Notes: generated by a model from the sequence alone, not told the origin. Positions 35,501 through 45,225 are shown, counted from the first letter of the stretch. The stretch: DNA of 64,000 nt from Bacillus timonensis (GCF_000285535.1 NZ_HE610987.1:136143-200142); one strand, 5' to 3'. Made by a program: numbers and translations.

Positions 35501-36118
35501 TTAAAAAGAATGAGTAGTCTTCGGTACTTGCAAAATTCTCTTCACTCTATTATTTACTATTTGAATGATTTTACCTAAAAGTAAAGCCGTTGCAATCGTC
35601 CCGAGTCCCACCGGTCCTCGCAACAAAAAACCAAGGACAGCCCCCGTGGTTTCAATACCCATTCTTACAACTTGAAAACTCCAGCCAAACCGATTGCATA
35701 TTGCCACCATCATGCCGTCAATAGGAGTCTTAGGTAAATTCGCCTCCATATAAATACCAATTCCCATCCCTGTTATGACAAGTCCAACAATGAAACAAAC
35801 CAACTGCAGTTCCCACGATGATGAAAAATTAGCATTCTTAAAAACAATATAAATCCAAAAATCCAGAAAAGCGCTTCGTATGAGGATTGGAATGACAGAT
35901 TCAATGCGTAATCTTGTTTTTTCAATTGTCCAGGTGATGACTGTGAACGTAACCTGAGTCAAAATGGACCACGTACCAATCGTTAACCCTAAATGTTCAT
36001 TAAGCCCGACAGCCACAGTATCCCATGGCCCTGCCCCAATAAATGATAGAATAATAAAAGCGATTCCAATGGCAGTAAAAGCTAATCCTCCTAAATACAT
36101 TCCTATACGTTTCCCCAT
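35501..36118 (-). CDS. YczE/YyaS/YitT family membrane protein
   Basis: 205-residue membrane protein with five helices. The patterns IGAGPWDTVAVGLNEHLGLTIGTWSI near residues 27-52 and MEANLPKTPIDGMMVAI are typical of COG2364 (YczE-like) proteins. Function is not firmly known; family members have been linked to transport or to peptide synthesis support. Positioned upstream of coaA on the same strand with a 62-base gap. No clear promoter read in the 270-base divergent gap to the histidine kinase gene. Confidence 0.82.
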   Translation of the reverse strand: MGKRIGMYLGGLAFTAIGIAFIILSFIGAGPWDTVAVGLNEHLGLTIGTWSILTQVTFTVITWTIEKTRLRIESVIPILIRSAFLDFWIYIVFKNANFSSSWELQLVCFIVGLVITGMGIGIYMEANLPKTPIDGMMVAICNRFGWSFQVVRMGIETTGAVLGFLLRGPVGLGTIATALLLGKIIQIVNNRVKRILQVPKTTHSF

Positions 36119-36391
36119 GATGCACCCCTATATTTAAAAACATTTCAAAATAATTATTTAATTATAACACTTCATTCGAAATTCGTACTATTTTTTTATT
36201 TCTTACAGTAGTGGTTTAAAATTTTTACTTTGTCTACCCGTTATACAATCGTTTCAAAATTCTAAAACAAATGATAAAATAGGACTGGGTCTTACTTCCC
36301 GCATTTTTACTGGTAAGTTATCACATAAAGGCAACGGTTACAAAAACAAGTTATAATTAAAGTAACCAACAAATAGAAAGGCGACCTCACC

Positions 36392-38116
36392 ATGCTCAAG
36401 CAATTGAAAAAATGGAACACGATGCGGAATCAAATCTTATTTATTTTCTTACTGGTTATGATAATTGTTCTTTTAATTGTAGGACTTTTAACATTAAGGC
36501 AGGTTTCGACTCTATTAAAAGATAATGCTGAAAAGCAAATTCAACAGGTCGCAATTGAGGCAAACGGAAGAATTGAATCACTTTATGAACAAATCAATAT
36601 GTCCTCAAAGCTGGTCATTACGGATGAAGGAGTTCAAGAGTCTCTTACGAAAATTTATGATGGAAAAGAAATCTCTTTTCAAGAACGCCAACAATTAATG
36701 GGACATGTTAACCGAATAATGGGTAACACCGATGGTATCTTTTCATTTCAGATTTTTTCTAAGGAGCAGCAACGTGTCATTCCACTTGATGACGACGTAT
36801 TAAACAATCGAATTGATAAAAAGTGGATTGATATAGCAAATCAGGCAAAAGGTGGATTTGTCTGGATTGGAGATGATCCACAGGATAAAAACATTTTTCT
36901 TGCTATCCGAAGGGTTAGTTTACTCGAGCGAAAATATGTAAATGGAGGCTACCTTTTAATAAGCATAAACCGTGATCATTTCCAATTTGCAAAGTCTAAC
37001 GACCAATATTCTATCCTTTTGGACGAAAACCGAAACCCGATTATTCAGAATTACAATGGAGACCTTACGGAAATCATTGCACATTCAGAAGGAACAATCC
37101 ACCTTGATGAAGGTGATTTTATTGTTTCAAAGGAAACTTCCAATCTTACAGGTTGGACCGTTCTTATTTTAACCCCAGTAAGTGAACTTACTAAGGGAAT
37201 CGCGGGTATTAGGACAAGCATCATTTTATCTGGTGTAGCTGGCGGAATCATCTTTATGATTTTTTCATTATTCTTGTCAACTGTTATTACAAGGCCGATT
37301 GTCCACTTAACAAAAACCATGCAGCGTGCTGGCCAAGGTGCTCTTACCCTGAACCCTGATGTTTCGTCAGTCAATGAAATCAACGAATTAAATAGTACGT
37401 ACAATCAATTGGTGAAAGAAACAAATCATTTAATTAGAATGGTGTATCAAAAAGAGATTTTACGAAGTCAAAGTGAATTAAAAGCCCTTCAAGCACAAAT
37501 CAATCCTCATTTTCTGTTCAATACCTTAGACGCACTACATTGGTCACTTGAAGAAAAAAATGAAGATGAGTTGTCTGAAGTTGTCATTGCGATGTCCGAC
37601 TTATTTCGTTACACAATCACAAAAGAAACAGATGATGATTGGGTCTTTTTAAAAGATGAAATCAAACACATCGGTGACTATATGGAAATTATGAAAATGC
37701 GCTTTGGTGATCGATTACAATGGAATGTCTCCCTTCCAGAAAAATATGAAAAGGTTCGAATTCCAAAACTCATTATTCAACCCATTGTTGAAAATGCAAT
37801 CTTGCACGGCGCTGGAAACAAGGTCGGCGATAGTCTTGTAACAGTTACAGTTGAGTCTGTTCACACAGATATGATTAAGATTTCTGTACAGGATAATGGC
37901 CCTGGTATCAATCAAGAGCGCATTGACCAGATTTCTGAATCAATGAAAAACGGTGGTGTCGCTTCAACAAGAGGGAAAGGCATTGCCATTTCTAATGTAA
38001 ATAAACGCTTAAAACTCTATTACAACGAGAATTTGCATACCGAACTTTTAATTGAAAGTGAACCAGACAAAGGTACACGAATTTCGTTTGAAATACCGAT
38101 TAATGGGGGAAATTAA
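36392..38116 (+). CDS. YesM-type sensor histidine kinase
   Basis: 574-residue membrane kinase. Helix 1 (residues 13-36), an extracytoplasmic sensor of about 240 residues, helix 2 (276-299), HAMP (300-352), then a His_kinase domain with LQAQINPHFLFNTLD (His373) and an ATPase domain (IVENAILHG, DNGPGI, GKGIAISNVNKRL). This is the LytS/YesM class, which partners AraC-type regulators and usually sits beside carbohydrate uptake genes. Here it is followed one base later by such a regulator and then by a sugar ABC transporter, so an oligosaccharide or its binding protein is the likely signal. Confidence 0.92.
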   Translation: MLKQLKKWNTMRNQILFIFLLVMIIVLLIVGLLTLRQVSTLLKDNAEKQIQQVAIEANGRIESLYEQINMSSKLVITDEGVQESLTKIYDGKEISFQERQQLMGHVNRIMGNTDGIFSFQIFSKEQQRVIPLDDDVLNNRIDKKWIDIANQAKGGFVWIGDDPQDKNIFLAIRRVSLLERKYVNGGYLLISINRDHFQFAKSNDQYSILLDENRNPIIQNYNGDLTEIIAHSEGTIHLDEGDFIVSKETSNLTGWTVLILTPVSELTKGIAGIRTSIILSGVAGGIIFMIFSLFLSTVITRPIVHLTKTMQRAGQGALTLNPDVSSVNEINELNSTYNQLVKETNHLIRMVYQKEILRSQSELKALQAQINPHFLFNTLDALHWSLEEKNEDELSEVVIAMSDLFRYTITKETDDDWVFLKDEIKHIGDYMEIMKMRFGDRLQWNVSLPEKYEKVRIPKLIIQPIVENAILHGAGNKVGDSLVTVTVESVHTDMIKISVQDNGPGINQERIDQISESMKNGGVASTRGKGIAISNVNKRLKLYYNENLHTELLIESEPDKGTRISFEIPINGGN

Positions 38117-38117
38117 T

Positions 38118-38903
38118 ATGTTTATCAAAAATATCGTGATTGTTGATGATGAACCAAGAACAAGGCAAGGCTTGCAAAGAACGTTGGAAAGCTGGAATAA
38201 TGGAGAATTTACAATCCTCACTGCCGAAAGCGGTGAGGAAGTTCTGCAAATTGCGCAAAAGCAAAAGATTCATATTTTACTATCAGATATTCGCATGCCA
38301 GAGATGACTGGATTACAACTTTTAAAAACAATAAAGGAAAAAGGGACGTCCCCTGTCGTCATCGTCATATCAGCCTACTCAGAGTTTGAATATGCCCAAG
38401 AAGCACTTCGCCTTGGTGTTGTAAACTACCTTTTAAAGCCAATAAGTAAAAGTAAGTTAATTGAGGCGGTCGAGGAAGCGGTACAGGTGTTGGAAAAACA
38501 ATTCAGAGTAGGAATGATTGAAAAAGTAGTCGACGAAAAAATTGTGGATGCGACAACAAAAATGGATTCAACCACAGATACCATTCGCGAGGCAATGACT
38601 TATATCGATCACCATTTAAGAGATGAAATCACTCAAAAAGATGTTGCTGCCCATGTTCATCTAAACCCAAGTTATTTTAGCGTATTATTCAAAGAAAAAG
38701 TTAATTTGAATTTTAGTGAGTATGTCACGAGACGTAGAATCCAACGTGCAAAAGAACTTCTTCTATCGACAAAACTGACTATCAACGAAATCGCCGATGA
38801 AGTTGGCTATAAAACTGCTAAATATTTCATCAAGATTTTTAAAGAATATGAGGATATGACGCCAACCACATACCGAAAAAACAACGATGAAAGGGCTTTC
38901 TAA
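38118..38903 (+). CDS. AraC-type response regulator (YesN family)
   Basis: 261-residue regulator. Receiver domain residues 4-120 with DD (10-11) and phospho-Asp57 (LLSDIRMPEMTG), a short helical linker, and two AraC-type helix-turn-helix motifs about 155-255 (DVAAHVHLNPSYFSVLFKE and INEIADEVGYKTAKYFIKIF). It starts one base after the kinase stop, behind GGGGGA. It probably activates the following ABC transporter operon when xylan-derived sugars are present. Confidence 0.93.
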   Translation: MFIKNIVIVDDEPRTRQGLQRTLESWNNGEFTILTAESGEEVLQIAQKQKIHILLSDIRMPEMTGLQLLKTIKEKGTSPVVIVISAYSEFEYAQEALRLGVVNYLLKPISKSKLIEAVEEAVQVLEKQFRVGMIEKVVDEKIVDATTKMDSTTDTIREAMTYIDHHLRDEITQKDVAAHVHLNPSYFSVLFKEKVNLNFSEYVTRRRIQRAKELLLSTKLTINEIADEVGYKTAKYFIKIFKEYEDMTPTTYRKNNDERAF

Positions 38904-39010
38904 AAATAGTAGTATTTTTCCCAATCATTGTTCCCTTTTTTAATAGTTCCGAAGAGTGTAGACTTTAAGAGTAAGGCAAAGAGGAAAACAAATTAAGGGG
39001 GTTTTGACCA

Positions 39011-40315
39011 ATGAAAAAGAAAGCGTTTACCGCCGTGATGTCTATGGCATTAGTTGGTGGATTAATTTTAGGAGGTTGTTCATCTTCAGATGACACAGCT
39101 AAAGATTCCGGTGGATCTAGTGACAAAACAGTCGTAAAAATGATGCATTTATGGCCAGAAGGTAGCTCAAATGCACAGTTCACAATCGTGGATGACATCA
39201 TTAAGGCTTACGAGGAAGAACACCCTGATGTAGACATTCAAACAGAAATCCTAGGAAACGAACAGTATAAAGAGAAGGTTAAGGTTTTATCTGCTTCAAA
39301 TGAACTTCCAGACGTTGGAATCACATGGGCTGCTGGATATATGAAGCCTTTTGTAGAAGGTAATATGTTCGCACCCCTTGATGATATTGTTAAAAAAGAC
39401 AATTTCGTAGCCGGTACACTTGATGCTTTCTCAGTTGATGAAAAGACATACGCTTTACCTTTAGAATTAAACATTACTCCAGTTTATTACAATAAAGAAA
39501 TTTTTGAGAAATATAACTTAGAAGCACCAAAAACATATGATGAGTTTTTAAATGTCGTTGAGACACTCGTTGATAACGGGGTTACTCCAATTACGTTGGG
39601 CAACAAAGACCGTTGGACAGGCTCTATGTGGTATATGTACCTTACAGATAGAATCGGTGGGCCTGAAAGCTTAAATAATGCAATCAATCGTACAGGAAGT
39701 TTTGAAGATCCAGCATTAGTAAAAGCTGCTGAAGAAGTTAAAAACCTTGTAGATATGGGCGCATTTGTTAAAGGATTTAATGGTCTATCAAACGATGAAG
39801 CAAAAGGTTACTTTATGAACGAACAAGCAGCTATGTACTTAATGGCTACTTGGGAATTACCAAACTATACAACAAGCCCAGACGTGGAGCAGGAATTCAA
39901 AGACAAAATTGGTTACTTCAAGTTCCCTACCTATGAAGGCGGTAAAGGTGACATCGATAGCTATGTAGGTGGTCCTGGTGTTGCTTTATTCGTATCTGAA
40001 CAATCAAAAGTGAAAGACGAAGCAAAAGAATTTGTTTCTTACTTAGTTGATGAATGGGGCAAGCGCTCAGTTGTTGATGCTGGTGTAATCCCTGCAACAG
40101 TTGTGGATACGTCTAATGGCGAGCTTGATCAAATGTACATTGACATTCTAAATGATTTAGGCAATGCAACAAACCTAACACTTTATGCGGATGTTCAAAT
40201 GTCTGCAGGTGTAGCTGATGTTCACTTAAATCAAATTCAAGCATTATTTGGCGGTCAAACAACGCCTAAAGATTTCGCTAAAACACAAGAGGAAGCTCTT
40301 GCTGCTGAAAAATAA
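39011..40315 (+). CDS. Sugar ABC transporter solute-binding lipoprotein
   Basis: 434-residue extracellular substrate-binding protein of family 1. Lipobox LGGC (Cys23) followed by a Ser/Asp linker; then VVKMMHLWPEGSSNAQF, LNITPVYYNKEIFEKYNLEAPKTYDEF and a C-terminal half with YVGGPGVALFV. ATG preceded by AAGGGGG. Next to a YesM/YesN system and upstream of two permeases and xylose genes, it probably binds xylo-oligosaccharides or a similar hemicellulose fragment. The ATPase (MsmX-type) is not in this cluster, as is common in Bacillus. Confidence 0.93.
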   Translation: MKKKAFTAVMSMALVGGLILGGCSSSDDTAKDSGGSSDKTVVKMMHLWPEGSSNAQFTIVDDIIKAYEEEHPDVDIQTEILGNEQYKEKVKVLSASNELPDVGITWAAGYMKPFVEGNMFAPLDDIVKKDNFVAGTLDAFSVDEKTYALPLELNITPVYYNKEIFEKYNLEAPKTYDEFLNVVETLVDNGVTPITLGNKDRWTGSMWYMYLTDRIGGPESLNNAINRTGSFEDPALVKAAEEVKNLVDMGAFVKGFNGLSNDEAKGYFMNEQAAMYLMATWELPNYTTSPDVEQEFKDKIGYFKFPTYEGGKGDIDSYVGGPGVALFVSEQSKVKDEAKEFVSYLVDEWGKRSVVDAGVIPATVVDTSNGELDQMYIDILNDLGNATNLTLYADVQMSAGVADVHLNQIQALFGGQTTPKDFAKTQEEALAAEK

Positions 40316-40612
40316 TCATGGCTTAAATGACAGAGGGCATATTGCTTGTAAATATGTCCTCTTCTTTATAGGAGTACAAAAAGTCCGGTGAAATTGACAT
40401 ATATGTAGATGACCTTCGACTAACTACTGACATACCCTATGGCAACGTCGAAGTCACCACATCCTGTGGTAGCTCGTTGGCTTACTTTTCCGCACCTCAC
40501 GTATTAATAGCATACGTTCCGGTGCTTAAAGCTTCGCCGTCTCGAACGTCTCGGTCCTTTTCATCCTTATTTTTTGAACTTGCATTTATAGAAAGGAAGG
40601 GGCAAAACCATT
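40316..40612. other. Structured gap between binding-protein and permease genes
   Basis: A GAGGGCATAT...ATATGTCCTC hairpin (about 40333-40362) directly follows the binding-protein gene and may reduce read-through. Behind it are a CTTCGAC/GTCGAAG pair, an ACCACA-TCC-TGTGGT stem (40456-40470) and a long imperfect hairpin GCACC..ACGTAT..ATACGT..GGTGC (40492-40525). No ORF. It looks like another dispersed repeat unit inside an operon. Confidence 0.55.
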
Positions 40613-41491
40613 ATGAAAAATGTGATGTCGAATAAGTTCGTTATCGCCCTTTATACACTCCCTGCTTTACTTCTCATTTTAGTCCTTATCTATATCCCAA
40701 TCGTTTTATCTGGCTACTACGGCCTCATGGATTGGGACGGAATTGGTGAAATGAAGTTTATCGGATTAGACAACTACGTTACCTTGATTCAAGATAAATT
40801 ATTCTGGTCCAGTACATGGCACTCATTTTTATTAGCCATTTTCTCAACCGCTAGCTTACTTCTATATTTGGGCATTTCGCTCGTTTTAGCTAGCAAAATC
40901 AAAGGTTCTGACCTTTTACGTAAGATATATTTAATCCCAATGCTTTTATCTTCTGTTGCAATCGCTCAGCTTTGGATGAAAATTTTTGACCCAACAAACG
41001 GTATGGCAAATAAATTACTTGAGTTCTTTGGAGTTGAAAATACACCTATTTGGCTAGCAGATCCAAAGGTCGCGCTTTATGCTATCTTTATTCCAATCAT
41101 TTGGCAGTACGCAGGTTTTTATATTTTGATTTATTATGCAGCATTGAAAAATGTACCTGATGAAGTTATTGAAGCTGCAAAAATCGATGGTGCTAATCCA
41201 TTACAAATCGCAACTAAAATAAAATTGCCACTGATTTCAGGCGTATTTAAAGTAACCATCATGCTTGCAGTTGTGGGATCATTGAAATATTTCGATTTAA
41301 TCTATGTTATGACTGGCGGAGGACCAAATGGCGCAAGTGAAGTGATGGCCTCATACATGTACAAAGAAGCGTTCAAATTAAACAACTTTGGTTACGGTAG
41401 TGCTATTGGTTTTGGACTATTAGTAATCTGTCTTGTGATGACATGGTTAACTTCGCAATTAACGAAATCTAAAGATGATGTTCAATTTTAA
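40613..41491 (+). CDS. Sugar ABC transporter permease (MalF type)
   Basis: 292-residue inner permease with six helices and the EAA loop EVIEAAKIDGANPLQIATKIKLPL near residues 184-207, which docks the ATPase. The first helix is FVIALYTLPALLLILVLIYIP. The ribosome site AAGGAAGGGG precedes ATG. Forms a heterodimer with the following permease. Confidence 0.94.
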   Translation: MKNVMSNKFVIALYTLPALLLILVLIYIPIVLSGYYGLMDWDGIGEMKFIGLDNYVTLIQDKLFWSSTWHSFLLAIFSTASLLLYLGISLVLASKIKGSDLLRKIYLIPMLLSSVAIAQLWMKIFDPTNGMANKLLEFFGVENTPIWLADPKVALYAIFIPIIWQYAGFYILIYYAALKNVPDEVIEAAKIDGANPLQIATKIKLPLISGVFKVTIMLAVVGSLKYFDLIYVMTGGGPNGASEVMASYMYKEAFKLNNFGYGSAIGFGLLVICLVMTWLTSQLTKSKDDVQF

Positions 41492-41507
41492 GGGGGAGTG
41501 AAACAAA

Positions 41508-42398
41508 ATGAGTGAGGTTCGTACACAACAAGTAACACCAAACCTTTCCACACATAAACCAAAGAAATCCTTCTTGAACAAAATTGGCTTTGGATTTCTT
41601 TATCTCTTTTTAGGCGCATTTGCAATCATTCAAATCTATCCATTGATTTGGTTGGTATTCTTTTCACTAAAAACAAACAAAGAAGTTTTCGGGATGTCTC
41701 CCTTTGCTTTACCACAAAGCCCACAATGGGAAAACTATACGAAGGCTTGGACCTCTGGAAATATCGGACTCTACTTCTTTAACAGTGTTTGGATTACGGT
41801 ACTCTCTGTTGTCCTAACAATCATTTTAGCTAGTTTAGTAACATTTGCAGTAACACGGATGCACTGGAAACTTAGTGGACCAGTTCTTGGATTATTTTTA
41901 GTGGCTTATATGATTCCATTACATTCAACCTTAATTCCACTATTTAAAATGTACAACAGTGCAAACTTAATTGATAACCCATTATCCATTGTATTATCTT
42001 ATACGGCTTTTAACTTGCCATTAACCATCATGATTTTACTAGGTTTCTATAAAACTTTCCCTCGGGAAATTGAGGAAGCAGCGGTTATGGATGGCTGTTC
42101 GGTCCACCGAATCTTCTTCCAGATCACTCTACCTATGACAGTACCAGTATTATCAACAACAGCTATCATTAACATGATTTACAACTGGAACGAATTCGTA
42201 TTTGTAAATACATTCATCAGTTCCGACAAGTGGAAGACGTTAACTGTTGGAATCAACAACTTCGTTGGTCAGTATTTAACAGACTGGGGTGCTATCGGCG
42301 CAACACTTGTTATCAGTATCGTACCAATCTTGCTTGCATTCCTATTCTTAAGCGATAAGATTGTGGAAGGTATGGCAGCTGGATCAGTGAAAGGTTAA
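41508..42398 (+). CDS. Sugar ABC transporter permease (MalG type)
   Basis: 296-residue permease with six helices and EAA loop EIEEAAVMDGCSVHRIFFQI near residues 188-207. The N-terminal 20 residues are polar, then FGFLYLFLGAFAIIQIYPLIWL begins the first helix. It follows the first permease by 16 bases with GGGGGAG as ribosome site and ends the operon at a strong terminator. Confidence 0.94.
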   Translation: MSEVRTQQVTPNLSTHKPKKSFLNKIGFGFLYLFLGAFAIIQIYPLIWLVFFSLKTNKEVFGMSPFALPQSPQWENYTKAWTSGNIGLYFFNSVWITVLSVVLTIILASLVTFAVTRMHWKLSGPVLGLFLVAYMIPLHSTLIPLFKMYNSANLIDNPLSIVLSYTAFNLPLTIMILLGFYKTFPREIEEAAVMDGCSVHRIFFQITLPMTVPVLSTTAIINMIYNWNEFVFVNTFISSDKWKTLTVGINNFVGQYLTDWGAIGATLVISIVPILLAFLFLSDKIVEGMAAGSVKG

Positions 42399-42414
42399 TA
42401 TTTTGAAAAAAGAG

Positions 42415-42459
42415 AGGTAGGAGAGATTCAAACGAGAATCTCTCCTACCTGTCTTTTTG
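42415..42459 (+). terminator. Intrinsic terminator of the sugar ABC operon
   Basis: AGGTAGGAGAGATTC (42415-42429) pairs perfectly with GAATCTCTCCTACCT (42436-42450), followed by GTCTTTTTG. Confidence 0.94.
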
Positions 42460-42560
42460 TTATTGTGGATTAATCTATAAAGCTGTATGTTTAGGCTCCG
42501 GAGCTATAGAGGCAGGTTGGAGTACATGCGTTTTTTGTATAAACAATGAAACTTGAAAAT

Positions 42561-42924
42561 GATGAGAAGCTTTTCTCTCGTAAACTACTTGCAGGCGAGA
42601 CTTCATTTGCCCGATGAAGGACTTTTGCCTCCTAAACTACTTGCAGGCGAGACTTCATTTGCCCGATGAAGGACTTTCCCCTAGTAATCTGTTTCCATTC
42701 GAGGCTTCATCACCTCGATGAAGGACTCTTGCCTATTGAATCTACCTCGTTTAGTCCTTCAAGACCTTGATGAAGGACTTTCCGTGTGGGCTCTGGCTCC
42801 ATTCGGGACTTCATCAGCCTCATGAAGGACTTTCCCTACCAAAACACAACTCTTTCATCACTCCATAACCTCAATGAGGACCCGAACTCAACCGTACGCG
42901 CTCATAATTGGGTCTCATCCTATC
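42561..42924. repeat. Tandem array of seven 52-bp units
   Basis: Units begin at 42561, 42613, 42665, 42717, 42769, 42821 and 42873, each exactly 52 bases after the last. The first two are nearly identical (TAAACTACTTGCAGGCGAGA in both); the others keep the head GATGAAGGACTTT and the tail GACTTCATC but differ in the middle. Head and tail are complementary, so each unit can fold or pair with its neighbour. The seventh, most degenerate unit reaches the 3' end of the YesL-like gene. Related units occur at 4679 and 14814. Confidence 0.9.
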
Positions 42925-43528
42925 CTAACCGTTCTTTCTTCCTCTCCATCTTATTAAATGCACGGAAGCACGCGGCCATGATAATTGCGGCAGATAAGCT
43001 ACCACCGAAGAAAAACCCCAAGCCCGGAATGTATCTCACCACAAAAAACACCGTCACAAGGCTCACAATCATGACAAGATTTTCAAGAGGATTAATCAGC
43101 ATAAGCAACAATGAATTTTTTAAAATATGAACAATCTTAAGCTCATAATGGACGAACACCGGAATTACATATAACAGCGTCATCACGACTAAAAACATAA
43201 ACAAATAAATAGGGATTTGAATCGCACTGAAATTCTTCACTACCACTAAATCGAGAACAATAAGGCCACCCACTACTACAATGATCAACCCAAGCCCGTT
43301 ACTTCTCAAAAATTCAGCTTTATAGGTACTCCAAAAAGTACGAAAAACCGGAATATCGGTTACGCCCATCAACCATTTGCGAATGACAGCAAACATTGCC
43401 ACTGTCGCAGGAAAGAATCCTAAGACAACGAGACCGACGATTGAGAATCCAAGCCAAAGTAAATTTATATATGCAAATTTTGAAATCCATAGTGTAGCAG
43501 CATAGGCACGATTTGCCGTCTTGCTCAT
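42920..43528 (-). CDS. YesL family membrane protein (DUF624)
   Basis: 202-residue membrane protein with five helices; the N-terminal FAYINLLWLGFSIVGLVVLGFFPATVAMFAVIRKWL segment (described in parts) is the DUF624 signature. YesL-type proteins regularly accompany YesM/YesN regulators and polysaccharide uptake systems; molecular role unknown. ATG at 43528 lies behind GGAGGGG. The C-terminus is highly basic (KMERKKERLG). Confidence 0.86.
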   Translation of the reverse strand: MSKTANRAYAATLWISKFAYINLLWLGFSIVGLVVLGFFPATVAMFAVIRKWLMGVTDIPVFRTFWSTYKAEFLRSNGLGLIIVVVGGLIVLDLVVVKNFSAIQIPIYLFMFLVVMTLLYVIPVFVHYELKIVHILKNSLLLMLINPLENLVMIVSLVTVFFVVRYIPGLGFFFGGSLSAAIIMAACFRAFNKMERKKERLG

Positions 43529-43585
43529 CAAATCCCCTCCAACATCATTCCATACATAAATTATCTTAAAATAATTTTATCATAA

Positions 43586-44200
43586 TTACTCGTTAAAAAC
43601 CCTCAAAAGTTCACTTACAGATACAAACTGATAGCCTTGATTATTCAGCTTCTGAACTAACATTCGGACCGCTTTTACTGTTTGAGATCGATCTCCATAT
43701 CCGTCATGGAATATCAAAATACTTCCCTCTTTCACACTTTCGAGTGATGCTCTAAAAATATGTTCGACACCTGGCTGCTCCCAATCACGTGCCTCAAAAT
43801 TCAAAGCACCAATCATGGAATAGCCTTTCTTATCAAGAATCCTACAAACTTGATCATTATAGTCAAAATAAGGAGGTCGAAAGACGACTGGTTTTTGACC
43901 AATCAATTCCTCCACAAGTACCTCATTCCGATCAATCTCGCCCAAACATTCCTCATCACTTATCTTTGACAAATATGGATGGGAGTAAGTATGATTTCCG
44001 ATTTCATGGCCTTCACTAGCAACCCTTTTTACCAGCTTAGGATATTTCTCCATCTCCTCGCCAACCATAAAAAAGGTTGCACGCCCGCCAACATCTTTAA
44101 ATATCTCAAGGACTTGCGGTGTATAAAGCGGATGTGGGCCATCATCGAAAGTAAACGCGACCACCTTTTTTGAAATGGAGAGCCCCTGAATCATTTCCAT
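43586..44200 (-). CDS. Polysaccharide deacetylase (NodB family)
   Basis: 204-residue enzyme without signal peptide. NodB motifs in order: TFDDGPHPLYTP near residues 17-28 (catalytic base and metal Asp), GNHTYSHPYLS near 72-82 (metal His pair), RPPYFDYND near 108-116, and a C-terminal LIFHDG. It should remove N- or O-acetyl groups from a polysaccharide; in this xylose context acetylated xylo-oligosaccharides are a plausible substrate, chitin oligomers or peptidoglycan are alternatives. ATG follows GGAGG by seven bases. Confidence 0.9.
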   Translation of the reverse strand: MEMIQGLSISKKVVAFTFDDGPHPLYTPQVLEIFKDVGGRATFFMVGEEMEKYPKLVKRVASEGHEIGNHTYSHPYLSKISDEECLGEIDRNEVLVEELIGQKPVVFRPPYFDYNDQVCRILDKKGYSMIGALNFEARDWEQPGVEHIFRASLESVKEGSILIFHDGYGDRSQTVKAVRMLVQKLNNQGYQFVSVSELLRVFNE

Positions 44201-44212
44201 TTTTCTCCCTCC

Positions 44213-44240
44213 AAAAAAAGAACGAGATCAAACTCGTTCT
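44213..44240 (-). terminator. Intrinsic terminator after the aldo/keto reductase gene
   Basis: GAACGAG (44220-44226) pairs with CTCGTTC (44233-44239); on the minus strand the stem is followed by seven T (44213-44219). Confidence 0.88.
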
Positions 44241-44241
44241 C

Positions 44242-45225
44242 TTAATATGCACCTCTTATAAAGTCTTTGACATTTTCTTGGTAAAAGCGCTGGATCTTTT
44301 CTCTTTCTTCAGCTGAAAATGGTTTTGTTTCCAATGCAGTTAAATTATCTCGAACCTGTTTGACATTTTTGAAACCAGGAATAATAGATGTAATTTCATT
44401 GTGATCTAAAATCCAACGTAAGGCAGCACTTGCCATTGAGTTGCGTCCCTCTGCAATCCACGTTAATTGGTCAGCAAGCTCCACACCCTTTTTAAAACCA
44501 AGACCGGCGAATGTTTCCCCAACATTGAATGCTTCTCCATTTTCGTTAAAACGACGGTGATCATCTTCTTCAAAAACATGATTAGCTGTAAATTTACCAG
44601 TCAGCAAACCGCTTGCAAGTGGTAATCTAACAAGTAAACCGACACCTTTTTTATAGGCTTCTGGAAGTAATGCTTCCAGTGGCTTTTGGCGGAACATATT
44701 AAAAATAATCTGCAGGCTTTTCACATTAGGATTTTCTAAGCAAATTAGCCCTTCCTCAACAGTTTCCACACTCACACCATAGTGGCGAATTTTCCCTTCA
44801 CTTTGCAAGCGATCAAGTACTTCAAACACGCTACCATCCCTTAAAATCTCAGTTGCCGGGCAATGAATTTGGTACAAGTCAATTGCCTCTCGATTTAATC
44901 TACGAAGGCTGTCCTCGCAGTAACGACTTACTTGTTCATAACTGTAATTTTTCGGATCAAAAATATCTCCCTGTCGACAGAACTTTGTCGCGATATGTAT
45001 GCTGTCTTCCTTGCCCTTTGTTGCTTTGGCCAACAGTTCTTCACTATGACCATCACCATATACATCGGCTGTATCAAAAAAGTTAACACCTTGGTCAATG
45101 GCATATTCCAAAGACTTTAGCGCCTCAGCATCATTTGTCTTTCCCCATGCACCTCCAATCGCCCACGTTCCGAAGCTAACTTCACTAATCTCTAACCCGG
45201 TGTTTCCTAGTTTACGATAGTTCAC
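44242..45225 (-). CDS. Aldo/keto reductase
   Basis: 327-residue cytosolic NAD(P)H-dependent oxidoreductase with the AKR barrel: FFDTADVYGDGHSEELLAKA near residues 43-62 (catalytic Asp and Tyr), ATKFCRQG (Lys), DLYQIHCP (His), and SIIPGFKNVKQVRDN near the cofactor site. Start is GTG at 45225 with AAGGAG eight bases upstream; an open frame to 45270 crosses a hairpin and is not used. It follows xylB, so a role in sugar or sugar-aldehyde reduction during pentose use is likely. Confidence 0.92.
   Translation of the reverse strand: MNYRKLGNTGLEISEVSFGTWAIGGAWGKTNDAEALKSLEYAIDQGVNFFDTADVYGDGHSEELLAKATKGKEDSIHIATKFCRQGDIFDPKNYSYEQVSRYCEDSLRRLNREAIDLYQIHCPATEILRDGSVFEVLDRLQSEGKIRHYGVSVETVEEGLICLENPNVKSLQIIFNMFRQKPLEALLPEAYKKGVGLLVRLPLASGLLTGKFTANHVFEEDDHRRFNENGEAFNVGETFAGLGFKKGVELADQLTWIAEGRNSMASAALRWILDHNEITSIIPGFKNVKQVRDNLTALETKPFSAEEREKIQRFYQENVKDFIRGAY

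Noticed and set aside
42561-42924. CRISPR-like array
   Set aside because: Units are contiguous with no constant repeat alternating with unique spacers; only short head and tail motifs are kept, and no cas genes are near.
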